A stretch of DNA of 64,000 nucleotides from Autumnicola musiva (lineage in GTDB: Bacteria > Bacteroidota > Bacteroidia > Flavobacteriales > Flavobacteriaceae), in contig NZ_JAVRHK010000001.1 in the NCBI RefSeq assembly GCF_031846585.1, positions 124,001 to 188,000 on the forward strand, written 5' to 3'. A program made the translations under genes and the position numbers. Under the pieces are notes generated by a model that worked only from the letters and a program-made list of their open reading frames with translations, searched no databases and had not been told where the DNA came from. Every line of letters begins with the position of its first letter. The first letter of the stretch is position 1. Of the stretch, positions 45,158 to 53,019 are shown piece by piece.

Positions 45158-45165
45158 TACATTTG
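45158..45165 (+). promoter_or_regulatory. Candidate -7 box for the acyl-CoA dehydrogenase gene
   Basis: A perfect TACATTTG with TTG triplets 16 and 20 bases upstream, so a near-consensus promoter. It gives a leader of about 12 bases. Confidence 0.55.
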
Positions 45166-45182
45166 TGTAAAACCACATATGA

Positions 45183-46358
45183 ATGAAACCAGATCAATTC
45201 GAATCCCCTGATTATTATAATCTTGACGAGCTACTTTCTAACGAACATAAAATGGTTCGTGAGGCTACAAGAGAATTTGTAAAACGTGAAGTTTCCCCTG
45301 TTATTGAAGAAGCAGCACAAAAATCAGAATTCCCAAAACAGCTTTTAAAAGGCTTAGCTGAAATTGGCGCATTTGGATCTTATATTCCTGAAGAATATGG
45401 CGGTGCAGGCCTGGATCAGATTTCTTACGGATTGATTATGCAGGAAATTGAACGAGGGGACAGCGGGATACGTTCTACAGCTTCGGTGCAATCTTCACTG
45501 GTGATGTTTCCTATTTTTGATTACGGAACAGAAGAACAGCGTAAAAAATTTTTACCTAAACTCGCCAGCGGGGAAATGATTGGCTGTTTCGGCCTAACGG
45601 AGCCAGATCATGGTTCAAACCCCGGCGGTATGACCACCAGCTTCACTGACGAGGGAGACCATTATTTGCTGAATGGCGCGAAAATGTGGATTTCCAATTC
45701 GCCTTTTGCAGACATTGCCATAGTATGGGCTAAGGACGAAAATGGAAGAATTCATGGGCTTATTGTGGAACGAGGCATGCAGGGATTCTCTACTCCCGAA
45801 ACTCATAATAAATGGTCTTTACGCGCCAGTGCCACCGGTGAATTAATTTTTGACAATGTAAAAGTCCCCAAAGAAAACCTTTTACCAAATAAAAGCGGTC
45901 TCGGAGCTCCATTGGGCTGCCTGGACTCAGCCCGCTATGGAATTGCCTGGGGTGCCATTGGAGCCGCAATGGATTGTTACGAGACTGCGCTTAGATATGC
46001 CAAAGAAAGAATTCAGTTTGAAAAACCTATTGCCTCAAAACAACTTCAGCAGAAAAAGCTGGCGGAAATGATTACCGAGATTACCAAAGCACAGCTCCTG
46101 GCATGGAGGCTTGGAGTGCTGCGGAATGAAGGAAAGGCCACTTCAGCTCAAATATCTATGGCCAAAAGAAATAATGTAGAAATGGCCCTTAAGATAGCTC
46201 GTGAAGCACGGCAAATTTTAGGCGGAATGGGAATTATTGGAGAATACAGTATTATGCGGCATATGATGAACCTGGAAAGCGTAATTACCTACGAAGGTAC
46301 TCATGATATTCATCTGCTTATAACAGGAATGGATATTACAGGGCACCCTGCTTTTTAA
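45183..46358 (+). CDS. Acyl-CoA dehydrogenase, glutaryl-CoA dehydrogenase type
   Basis: 391 residues, full-length FAD-dependent dehydrogenase. The flavin and substrate motifs CFGLTEPDHGSNPGGM and MWISNSPFADI are present, and the catalytic Glu lies in ITYEGTHDIHLLITG (about 370). The YEGTHDIH context and the final GMDITGHPAF are typical of glutaryl-CoA dehydrogenases in lysine and tryptophan breakdown, so that assignment is favoured over a fatty acyl enzyme. The Arg that confers glutaryl specificity was not checked. Confidence 0.88.
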   Translation: MKPDQFESPDYYNLDELLSNEHKMVREATREFVKREVSPVIEEAAQKSEFPKQLLKGLAEIGAFGSYIPEEYGGAGLDQISYGLIMQEIERGDSGIRSTASVQSSLVMFPIFDYGTEEQRKKFLPKLASGEMIGCFGLTEPDHGSNPGGMTTSFTDEGDHYLLNGAKMWISNSPFADIAIVWAKDENGRIHGLIVERGMQGFSTPETHNKWSLRASATGELIFDNVKVPKENLLPNKSGLGAPLGCLDSARYGIAWGAIGAAMDCYETALRYAKERIQFEKPIASKQLQQKKLAEMITEITKAQLLAWRLGVLRNEGKATSAQISMAKRNNVEMALKIAREARQILGGMGIIGEYSIMRHMMNLESVITYEGTHDIHLLITGMDITGHPAF

Positions 46359-46457
46359 TCTTAAGGAAATGACCTTTATCCAAAACCCCGGGACCGGGCC
46401 GAAAGGAATTCCCAATTTAATATAGTAGTAAGCCTCATACCCTATTCAGAAAATATT

Positions 46458-46565
46458 TTACATTAAATCGAAACAGGGGCAGCGTTTACACCGCTTACCT
46501 TTTTTATATTTTTCGCAACATTTATTCTTTAAAAGCTTCCGCTTTTTTGCCACCACACCATCCAT
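46458..46565 (-). CDS. Small cysteine-rich protein (35 residues)
   Basis: 35 residues from the ATG at 46565. The frame also stays open upstream of this ATG. The second half has five Cys, one CC pair then CKRCPC, set among Lys and Arg: KCCEKYKKGKRCKRCPCF. That is too regular to be chance. It resembles short Cys/Lys proteins I recall from other flavobacteria and may bind zinc. No promoter or ribosome-binding site is clear. Confidence 0.55.
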   Translation of the reverse strand: MDGVVAKKRKLLKNKCCEKYKKGKRCKRCPCFDLM

Positions 46566-46711
46566 CTGTAAATAATCCTTTGATTTTTCAGAATAAAAAA
46601 TGATTATGCACAATGTAGTACTCATATTATTAATATACCTTAAAAGTGGATAGCTGCGTGTTAATCAATCCAAAAAATGTGCCTGAGATTTTAGAAATCC
46701 CTGAATAACTG

Positions 46712-46719
46712 TAATTTTG
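46712..46719 (+). promoter_or_regulatory. Candidate -7 box for the DUF3050 gene
   Basis: A perfect TAATTTTG that overlaps the upstream TTG start of the longest frame. It therefore supports translation from the ATG at 46738. Confidence 0.45.
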
Positions 46720-46737
46720 CAAAAAAGCAGTCAGTAT

Positions 46738-47520
46738 ATGATTCAGGAGATAAATGAAAATCTTAAACCACAGAGAGAGCAGTTATTAAATCATTCTTTA
46801 TATGAAAAAATTTCTACTCCACAGCAACTCCAGATTTTTATGGAGCACCATGTTTTTGCGGTTTGGGATTTTATGTCTTTACTTACTGCATTGCAGCAAC
46901 GGTTTACAAGAACCACAAACCCGTGGATTCCTGTAGGCGATCCGGATGTAAGATATCTTATCAACGAAATTGTGCTTGCTGAAGAAACCGATATTAACCT
47001 GGAGGGAAAACACCAGAGCCATTTTGAAATGTATCTTGATGCTATGACTTCAGCGGGAGCCGATACCCGTAGAATAAAAGATTTCCTATTACAGGTTACC
47101 CACGGTACCGATATTTTTTTGATTATTGCCGCTATAAAACTTCCTGTAAGTATTAAGCAGTTTCTAAAAAATACCTTTAATGTCATTTCTGAAGGAAAGC
47201 CGCACAACATTGCTGCTGCTTTTACTTTTGGAAGAGAAGGGCTTATCCCTGATATGTTTTCTTCAATTATAACCAACATTCAGAAAAAGTTCCCTGATAA
47301 AGACCTGGAACAATTCAAATACTATTTTGACCGCCATATTGAATTAGACGGAGATGAGCACGGGCCAATGGCTTTTAAAATGGTGGAAAAACTCTGCGGA
47401 AGAGATGTAGACAAGTGGGCGCAGGCCAAAAATACTGCTGAAAAATCTCTTCTAAGCCGAATTGAATTGTGGAACGGGATAGAAAAGGAAATTGAGGAAA
47501 AAACACTGGTTCATAAATAA
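46738..47520 (+). CDS. DUF3050 protein, heme-oxygenase-like fold
   Basis: 260 residues from the ATG at 46738; the TTG 21 bases upstream lies in the promoter. It matches DUF3050: FMEHHVFAVWDFMSLLTALQ, then INEIVLAEETD, HFEMYLDAM and a C-terminal DRHIELDGDEHGPM. The spaced Glu and His (EHH, EE, DRHIELDGDEH) resemble a di-iron site in heme-oxygenase-like diiron oxidases, so an iron-dependent oxidase is possible. No substrate is known to me. Confidence 0.85.
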   Translation: MIQEINENLKPQREQLLNHSLYEKISTPQQLQIFMEHHVFAVWDFMSLLTALQQRFTRTTNPWIPVGDPDVRYLINEIVLAEETDINLEGKHQSHFEMYLDAMTSAGADTRRIKDFLLQVTHGTDIFLIIAAIKLPVSIKQFLKNTFNVISEGKPHNIAAAFTFGREGLIPDMFSSIITNIQKKFPDKDLEQFKYYFDRHIELDGDEHGPMAFKMVEKLCGRDVDKWAQAKNTAEKSLLSRIELWNGIEKEIEEKTLVHK

Positions 47521-47569
47521 TCCTTTTCAAAACATCTGGCCGGCACTATCCTCTAAATCATTAATTCTA

Positions 47570-47905
47570 CTACATCGATTCCGGAGCCAATTTAACTTCC
47601 AATCCGTCAAGTTCTTCGGTAATTGGAATCTGGCAGCTTAACCGGCTGCTATCTTCAACAAAAAAAGCCTGGTCCAGCATATCTTCTTCTTCTATACTCT
47701 GTTCCGGAAGCATATGCCCAAGATTAAGAATATAACACTGGCATGAAGCACACATGGCCATTCCCCCGCAAATTCCTATTGTTCCTTCAGGAGCAAGCTC
47801 ATATGAGCGAATCACTTCCATAAGGTTCATATTCATATCTGTGGGTGCGTCTACAGTGTGCGCATCCCCTTCCCTGTCTATAATAGTAACTTTAATATCA
47901 GACAT
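47570..47905 (-). CDS. [2Fe-2S] ferredoxin (adrenodoxin type)
   Basis: 111 residues from the ATG at 47905; the longer frame adds 16 residues that look unrelated to the family. Cluster ligands are ICGGMAMCASCQCY and the distal Cys in RLSCQIP, in the C-x5-C-x2-C...C order of adrenodoxin-like ferredoxins. It may supply electrons to the P450 in this window or to other oxygenases; no reductase gene is nearby. Confidence 0.9.
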   Translation of the reverse strand: MSDIKVTIIDREGDAHTVDAPTDMNMNLMEVIRSYELAPEGTIGICGGMAMCASCQCYILNLGHMLPEQSIEEEDMLDQAFFVEDSSRLSCQIPITEELDGLEVKLAPESM

Positions 47906-47980
47906 TTTTCTTGATCTAATCAAACATCGCCATTCAGAACTAATTACTGCCATGGGCAGGTTTATTTCAGAATTAAAAAG

Positions 47981-48243
47981 AAGCTGAAATAAATTCAGCC
48001 TGACGATAATATTAATTTATATTTTAACTATTTCTTTTTTAACTTCTTTTCCTATTGCCGCCAAAGTCGCTAAGTGTGATAACCACATATACTGATACGT
48101 GATCAGGCATATTATAACATTCCCCTTCAGGATCTGGTAAGGTGCTTTAAGCTTAATGCTTCAAAAATAGTTAAAAGCCCTGCCGGGCCTGCACAAAGCA
48201 TAATTATATGTATCCTGATCATATTAAGAACTTGCTTCCTGGT
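47981..48243. other. Intergenic DNA between the ferredoxin and nfuA-like genes
   Basis: No open frame, repeat or convincing terminator seen. Probably carries the ferredoxin promoter. Confidence 0.4.
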
Positions 48244-48486
48244 CTAACGTTCAATATTAATTACCTGCTCAATTTGCGGCACGTATTTTTTAATGGTCAT
48301 TTCAACGCCCGATTTAAGAGTCATTTGATTAACAGAACACCCCACACACGCGCCTTCCAGCTGAACCCTGACGAGCCGGTCATCTTCAATAGAAATAAGA
48401 GAAATATTCCCGCCGTCACTTTCCAGAAACGGGCGAATTTCTGCCAAAGCCTTCTCTACATTAAATTTAACTTCTTCGCTTGTCAT
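48244..48486 (-). CDS. NifU C-terminal-domain protein (iron-sulfur scaffold/carrier)
   Basis: 80 residues, a stand-alone NifU-C domain. The conserved SDGGNISL lies near residue 23 and the cluster-binding CVGC at 47-50. It transfers [4Fe-4S] clusters to target proteins. The name nfuA is normally given to a fusion with an A-type domain, which is absent here. It starts at the base where mrp ends, so the two iron-sulfur genes form an operon. Confidence 0.93.
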   Translation of the reverse strand: MTSEEVKFNVEKALAEIRPFLESDGGNISLISIEDDRLVRVQLEGACVGCSVNQMTLKSGVEMTIKKYVPQIEQVINIER

Positions 48487-49623
48487 CTATTTCTTTTTTA
48501 CTGCGCTGCATCCAGCCATTGTAGTAATTTTAATCGCCTCGGTTGGCGGTATATTTTCATTCCTGTTCACAGTTTCCTGCACCATGTTCCTGGTAATATC
48601 TTCAAAGGCCTTTTCCAGCGGAGTTTCAGCCTGCAACGCAGCTGGTCGCCCAATATCACCAGATTCTCTCAGGCTTTGTACCAGAGGAATTTCCCCCAAA
48701 AATGGAACCTGCAAATCTTCAGCAAGATGTTTTGCTCCCTGTTGCCCAAAGATATAATATTTATTATCAGGCAGTTCTTCCGGAGTAAAATATGCCATAT
48801 TCTCTACAATTCCCAATACAGGCACATTAATACTTTCCTGCTGGAACATTGCCACTCCTTTTTTAGCATCGGCCAAAGCAACATTTTGAGGTGTACTTAC
48901 CACCACGGCTCCCGTTATAGGAAGTGACTGCATAATGGAAAGATGAATATCGCCTGTTCCAGGAGGAAGGTCTACAAGTAAAAAATCCAGTTCTCCCCAG
49001 GCTGCATCAAAAATCATTTGATTTAAGGCTTTCGCCGCCATTGGCCCTCTCCAAACCACAGCCTGGTTAGGCTTGGTAAAAAAACCTATAGACAAAATTT
49101 TTACGCCATAATTTTCAACAGGTTTCATTTTGGATTTACCATCTACATTTACCGAAAGTGGCCTTTCTGCTTCCACATCAAACATCATAGGCGTTGAAGG
49201 ACCGTAGATATCAGCATCAAGAATTCCTACTTTAAAGCCCATTTTAGATAAAGTCACCGCAAGATTGGCTGTAACGGTAGATTTTCCCACACCACCTTTT
49301 CCTGAAGCAACAGCAATAATATTATTTATACCGGGTATTGGCTTACCTTTTATTTCCGGCTTTTTCTTTTCCGGGGCCTCCACCTTTATATTTACCTTTA
49401 TTTTGGCTTTTTCATAAACCTTCTCGTGGATAGCCTTCATCACATCAACCTCTGCCCTCTTTTTAATATGGAGTGCGGGAGAACCCAAAACAAGGTCTAC
49501 CTCTACCTCATCTCCAAAAATCATAATGTTCTGAACCACTCCGGCTTCAACCATATTTTTACCATCTCCGGCTACGGAAACCGATTCAAGAGCTTTTAAA
49601 ATATCCTTCTTATTCAATACCAC
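48487..49623 (-). CDS. mrp: Mrp/ApbC-type iron-sulfur cluster carrier ATPase
   Basis: 378 residues. A MIP18/DUF59 domain (about 1-90) is followed by a deviant Walker P-loop ATPase (GKGGVGKSTVTANLA near 112, DADIYGPSTP, LVDLPPGTGD). The C-terminal CxxC seen in many Mrp proteins is absent (MAYFTPEELPDNKYY takes its place); related flavobacterial Mrp proteins also lack it, as I recall. It assembles or delivers [4Fe-4S] clusters and lies upstream of the NifU-C gene. Confidence 0.95.
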   Translation of the reverse strand: MVLNKKDILKALESVSVAGDGKNMVEAGVVQNIMIFGDEVEVDLVLGSPALHIKKRAEVDVMKAIHEKVYEKAKIKVNIKVEAPEKKKPEIKGKPIPGINNIIAVASGKGGVGKSTVTANLAVTLSKMGFKVGILDADIYGPSTPMMFDVEAERPLSVNVDGKSKMKPVENYGVKILSIGFFTKPNQAVVWRGPMAAKALNQMIFDAAWGELDFLLVDLPPGTGDIHLSIMQSLPITGAVVVSTPQNVALADAKKGVAMFQQESINVPVLGIVENMAYFTPEELPDNKYYIFGQQGAKHLAEDLQVPFLGEIPLVQSLRESGDIGRPAALQAETPLEKAFEDITRNMVQETVNRNENIPPTEAIKITTMAGCSAVKKK

Positions 49624-49821
49624 AATTTTACATTTTTCAGCAGAAAAATATTCTGCTCAATTCTTAGCCTGACAGGCTTCTCTTTATATCAAATTCCTAA
49701 TTTTAGAACCAGCTTATATAGACTGATTCTAAATGCAAATATAAGTTGAAAACCTAAGAATACGAAGTATTTACCTGGAATTGATTAAGGCAGAAATACG
49801 CCTGATCTTAGATTTTTAATA

Positions 49822-50172
49822 CTAGTAGGATTTATGATTAAGTTCCTTCAAGGGATTCCAAAATATTTCTTTAAAATTCTCTATTTGAAGCTCTTTAACT
49901 TTAACTCCCTCCTCCTCCAGTAATACCTGCATTGCGTTTGTCCCGCTAAAATGATTTTTCCCGGTAAGCACTCCATTCCGGTTTACCACTCTGTGAGCAG
50001 GAATGCCGTCCATTTCTTTTGAAGCATTCATTGCCCAACCTACCATTCTCGCACTTTGGGGAGAGCCTAGAAACCGTGCAATTGCACCATAGGAAGTTAC
50101 CCTGCCGGCCGGAATTTGCTTTGCTACTTCATAAACTTTTTCAAAAAAGCCGCTGTTAGAATCTTTTTTCAT
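49822..50172 (-). CDS. Alkyltransferase-like protein (DNA-binding MGMT homologue)
   Basis: 116 residues. The O6-alkylguanine-DNA alkyltransferase fold is clear (IPAGRVTSYGAIARFLG, ARMVGWAMNA), but the acceptor motif PCHR is PAHR, with Ala59 where Cys should be. It should bind alkylated DNA and mark it for nucleotide-excision repair, not transfer the alkyl group. The gene overlaps the LysE-type exporter by four bases. Confidence 0.9.
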   Translation of the reverse strand: MKKDSNSGFFEKVYEVAKQIPAGRVTSYGAIARFLGSPQSARMVGWAMNASKEMDGIPAHRVVNRNGVLTGKNHFSGTNAMQVLLEEEGVKVKELQIENFKEIFWNPLKELNHKSY

Positions 50173-50792
50173 GCATTATAAATTCTAACCAGTGTAATAA
50201 TTACCAAAATTAGCATAAGGGCCGCCATGAAATAATTAGAATATTTGGCAAAAGTATCTGTTTTACCTTCAATCCTGTTAAAAAAGATCACGTACAGGTA
50301 CAAACTGGTAAAAGTTCCCATTGAAGCAGCCACAGCAAAAGTAATAATCCTGTACCAGTGGTAATTCAACCCCACACCTACATTTAAGGCTCCTGCTATT
50401 GCAACAAAATACGGAATAGGAAAAACATTTAAAGCTGCAATCAGCATCCCTTTAAACACGCTGTTGGAATTTGCTTTGTGAGATTTATGCTCTATACCCG
50501 TTTTTCTTTTTGCCATCACAAAAAAATAAACCCCAAGGATTAGAAAAATAACCAGCCCAGCACGAAGCAGAATGTTCTGTACAAAAGGATTTGCAAAAAT
50601 GTACTTAGCTAGCAGCACCGCTATAAAAGCCTGCAGCAATACAATGGTTGAAGCCCCGGATGCTACATAAATTCCGCTTTTTTTACCCGCTTTTACGCAA
50701 GTTTTTGCCACCGTCATATTCACCAAACCGGGAGGCAGGACTCCAAGCAAGGCTGCAAAATAAGTGATAACAAAAAGTTTAGCTTCTTCCAA
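50169..50792 (-). CDS. LysE family exporter
   Basis: 207 residues and six membrane helices in the LysE/RhtB arrangement, starting with the signature GVLPPGLVNMTVAKTCVKAGKKSG. It exports amino acids or related small molecules; the substrate is unknown. It overlaps the downstream alkyltransferase-like gene (ATGA) and follows trmB by four bases, so the three form one transcription unit. Confidence 0.88.
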   Translation of the reverse strand: MEEAKLFVITYFAALLGVLPPGLVNMTVAKTCVKAGKKSGIYVASGASTIVLLQAFIAVLLAKYIFANPFVQNILLRAGLVIFLILGVYFFVMAKRKTGIEHKSHKANSNSVFKGMLIAALNVFPIPYFVAIAGALNVGVGLNYHWYRIITFAVAASMGTFTSLYLYVIFFNRIEGKTDTFAKYSNYFMAALMLILVIITLVRIYNA

Positions 50793-50796
50793 TCTT

Positions 50797-51468
50797 CTAT
50801 TTTATCCTGAATTTCACGTAAGTAATAGGTTTTCCTCTTTCAAGATACTGTTTTTCATAGAAAGTTTGAATCTCCCGTACTTCTTTTGGGGAATATTCAT
50901 TTTTATAAATATCATGATGAGCATAAATTACTTCATGACCCTCTCCATGCAAAAGCCCAAGGGTATAACCATGCATAAATTCGCTGTCGGTTTTTAGATT
51001 AACAAAACCTTCCGGTTTAAGAATATGTTTATACTTCTGCAGGAATTCTGTATTTGTTAAACGGTGTTTTGTTCTTTTATACTTAATCTGCGGATCGGGA
51101 AAGGTAATCCATATTTCTTCCACTTCATTTTCAGCAAAAACGTGATCAATAAGTTCTATTTGTGTGCGTAAAAAGGCAACATTGGAAAGATTTTCTTCCA
51201 GAGCGGTCTTAGCTCCACGCCAGAACCGTGCACCCTTTATGTCAATTCCTATAAAATTAGCTCCGGAGTTTTGCTTTGCCAGCCCAACACTGTATTCTCC
51301 TTTTCCGCAGCCCAGTTCCAGGATAACAGGTTTATTATTTCCGAAGAATTCATTCCACCGGCCCTTCCATTTGAAATTTTCATCGGTTAATTCTTCCCGT
51401 GAAGGTTGAATAACATTTGAAAAATTCTCATTTTCCCTGAATCTCTTAAGCTTATTTTTACTTCCCAC
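50797..51468 (-). CDS. trmB: tRNA (guanine46-N7)-methyltransferase
   Basis: 223 residues from GTG at 51468, where the family N-terminus GSKNKLKRFRENENFSNV begins; the longer frame adds 16 residues with no match. SAM motif ILELGCGKGEYSVGLA, then IGIDIKGARFWRGAK and the catalytic-loop FPDPQIKYKRTKHRL are all present. It makes m7G at tRNA position 46. Confidence 0.95.
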   Translation of the reverse strand: MGSKNKLKRFRENENFSNVIQPSREELTDENFKWKGRWNEFFGNNKPVILELGCGKGEYSVGLAKQNSGANFIGIDIKGARFWRGAKTALEENLSNVAFLRTQIELIDHVFAENEVEEIWITFPDPQIKYKRTKHRLTNTEFLQKYKHILKPEGFVNLKTDSEFMHGYTLGLLHGEGHEVIYAHHDIYKNEYSPKEVREIQTFYEKQYLERGKPITYVKFRIK

Positions 51469-52048
51469 GTGATTATTTAATATTTTGGTAAAATTAACGA
51501 AAATAGACCACTCCATTAATTCCCTGTCCTTTACGCTTTGACAATTACCTTTTTATCCAACATTTGTCTAACATAAGCTTTTTTTAAGAGTATCTTAAGA
51601 CTATGGTGGCCAAACAAACCTTATAAAAGCTCAACCCTTTTTAACTTAAAATACTTTGTAAAAGTACGGTTTTTAGATAGATCTTATTTTATCCGTGGTA
51701 TATGAGGTAAATGATTTTATGATAAATCCAAAGGTGTGAAGCCAGATAGCACAACCCACCACATTTAATAAATTACATTGATGAAACCTTGGATAATGTA
51801 CAAATGATTGATGGTAGTGATATCATAGCCAGAATGTTAATAGAAGAGGGTGGAAAATAAGGTTCTTTAAATACTGTATTGATTTTTCTTTCTCTTCATA
51901 GTTGTTCTAATAATGAATTAAAGAAATTAGCCTCCTAATTTATAAAAGATTAAATTTCTAACGTTTTAATTATAAAGTGCTTCCAAATAAATTACCAAAT
52001 ATCCTCTAGGTCTCAAAATGACTATATCCATAGTTCTTTTGATAAAAG
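51469..52048. other. Core/accessory boundary region
   Basis: About 580 AT-rich bases between trmB and the recombinase gene. The only coding-like piece is a short C-terminal remnant at 51750-51860. I could not recognise an att core or target-site duplication. Confidence 0.5.
51750..51860 (+). pseudogene. Remnant of a restriction-like protein C-terminus (tentative)
   Basis: A frame of 36 codons after an in-frame stop ends in DNVQMIDGSDIIARMLIEEGGK. The pattern LIDG..LA.LMIE is the end of Mrr-type restriction proteins as I recall it. There is no start codon and nothing recognisable upstream, so it is at most a relic. Confidence 0.3.
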
Positions 52049-52687
52049 CTAATTAAATAGACTTCGAGTTATCATTACCTTCTTAACTTTTGCTACGGTA
52101 GCTGTACTTTTTCCAGTTATGTCAGCAATGTCTCTATACTGCATGCCCTTCTTCAACTTAGCTACAATAAGAGGATGCCTTTCTAACAGTTTCGTATCGG
52201 ACTGTATTGACCCTGGTTTACGGCCCTTAAACTTACCTTTAGCCTTTGCTATCTGAATACCCTCTCTAGTCCTTTCTTTGATTCTTGAACGTTCCATCTC
52301 AGCAATAGAACCCATTACACTAACCACAACCTTCGCAATAGGGTTCTCCTTACCATTAATAATGGTTTGAAAACCTTCCTTGTTACTCTGAACATTAATT
52401 CCATTTTGGGTAAAGAGTTCGATGGTATGAAGAATATCTATTAAATTACGTCCTAGACGGTCAATGCTGTCGATATATACAGTTATATCTTCAGAAGACT
52501 TTTTAAAAGATGTTATTTGGTCAAATAATTTTACGGCTTCGGGCCGCTCCATAAAAGGGATATTACCCTGAACTTTATCGACAAATAAGTTGTTCGGTTT
52601 AAATCCAGTAATCTTTTTAAAGCTTTCAGTTTGTCTACTTAAGTTTTGACCTGCAGTTGAAACCCTAGAATAAAAATATAAAGGCAT
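52049..52687 (-). CDS. Serine recombinase (resolvase/invertase type)
   Basis: 212 residues. The catalytic domain has the nucleophile Ser10 in YFYSRVST and the DRLGRN motif near residue 77. The E-helix IAEMERSRIKERTREGIQIAKAKGKFKGRKPG leads to a C-terminal helix-turn-helix (MQYRDIADITGKSTATVAKVKK), the normal resolvase length. It cuts and rejoins DNA at a short site, resolving cointegrates, inverting segments or moving a small island. It marks the start of the accessory region. Confidence 0.93.
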   Translation of the reverse strand: MPLYFYSRVSTAGQNLSRQTESFKKITGFKPNNLFVDKVQGNIPFMERPEAVKLFDQITSFKKSSEDITVYIDSIDRLGRNLIDILHTIELFTQNGINVQSNKEGFQTIINGKENPIAKVVVSVMGSIAEMERSRIKERTREGIQIAKAKGKFKGRKPGSIQSDTKLLERHPLIVAKLKKGMQYRDIADITGKSTATVAKVKKVMITRSLFN

Positions 52688-52710
52688 GGTGGAATAGTTT
52701 TGAATAAAAA

Positions 52711-52718
52711 CAAAGATA
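52711..52718 (-). promoter_or_regulatory. Candidate -7 box for the serine recombinase
   Basis: TATCTTTG on the minus strand, 24 bases before the start codon. No -33 TTG. Confidence 0.4.
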
Positions 52719-52732
52719 CAAAATAATTCATT

Positions 52733-52821
52733 TTTAGACTATAAATTATTTTAAAACATTATGGACGGTTTTGCTGAGCCTGGCGATTAATTATTGAATT
52801 AATTTAAAACTACAGTCTAAA
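52733..52821. repeat. Inverted repeat upstream of the recombinase (candidate recombination site)
   Basis: TTTAGACT at 52733-52740 and AGTCTAAA at 52814-52821 form a perfect 8-base inverted repeat 73 bases apart. Both are flanked by AAATT and TTTAAAACAT sequences. Serine resolvases bind such paired sites next to their own gene. The match is short and could be chance in AT-rich DNA. Confidence 0.3.
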
Positions 52822-52968
52822 TTTAAAACATACTATTATCAAAAAGGATTTCTTGATTCCTCCTTTGTGATAATCATTCCATCACCAACAGTTTTATGAT
52901 TTTTTAAAAAGGTGACAATAAGACTGTTTTAAAAATTCAAAAACCGTTAGATTCGTATCAATATAAAA

Positions 52969-53007
52969 AATAAATGTAATAGGGCATTTATTAGCTTGGT
53001 ACCAGTA
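52969..53007. repeat. Left end of cassette-like unit 1
   Basis: A small palindrome (AATAAATG at 52969-52976 and CATTTATT at 52985-52992) precedes the end sequence TACCAGTA at 53000-53007. That octamer is the exact reverse complement of TACTGGTA found just after the 443-residue gene. Confidence 0.45.
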
Positions 53008-53019
53008 ATTTAAAAACAG

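Noticed and set aside
48244..48486. Nitrogen-fixation NifU
   Set aside because: Only the C-terminal cluster domain is present and no nif genes are near; a general iron-sulfur carrier next to mrp is the better call.
48208..48927. 239-codon plus-strand frame opposite the NifU-C and mrp genes
   Set aside because: Covers two clearly real genes on the other strand; the product (Phe/His/Arg-rich) has no domain.
49822..50172. O6-methylguanine-DNA methyltransferase
   Set aside because: The acceptor Cys is Ala59, so it cannot transfer the alkyl group.
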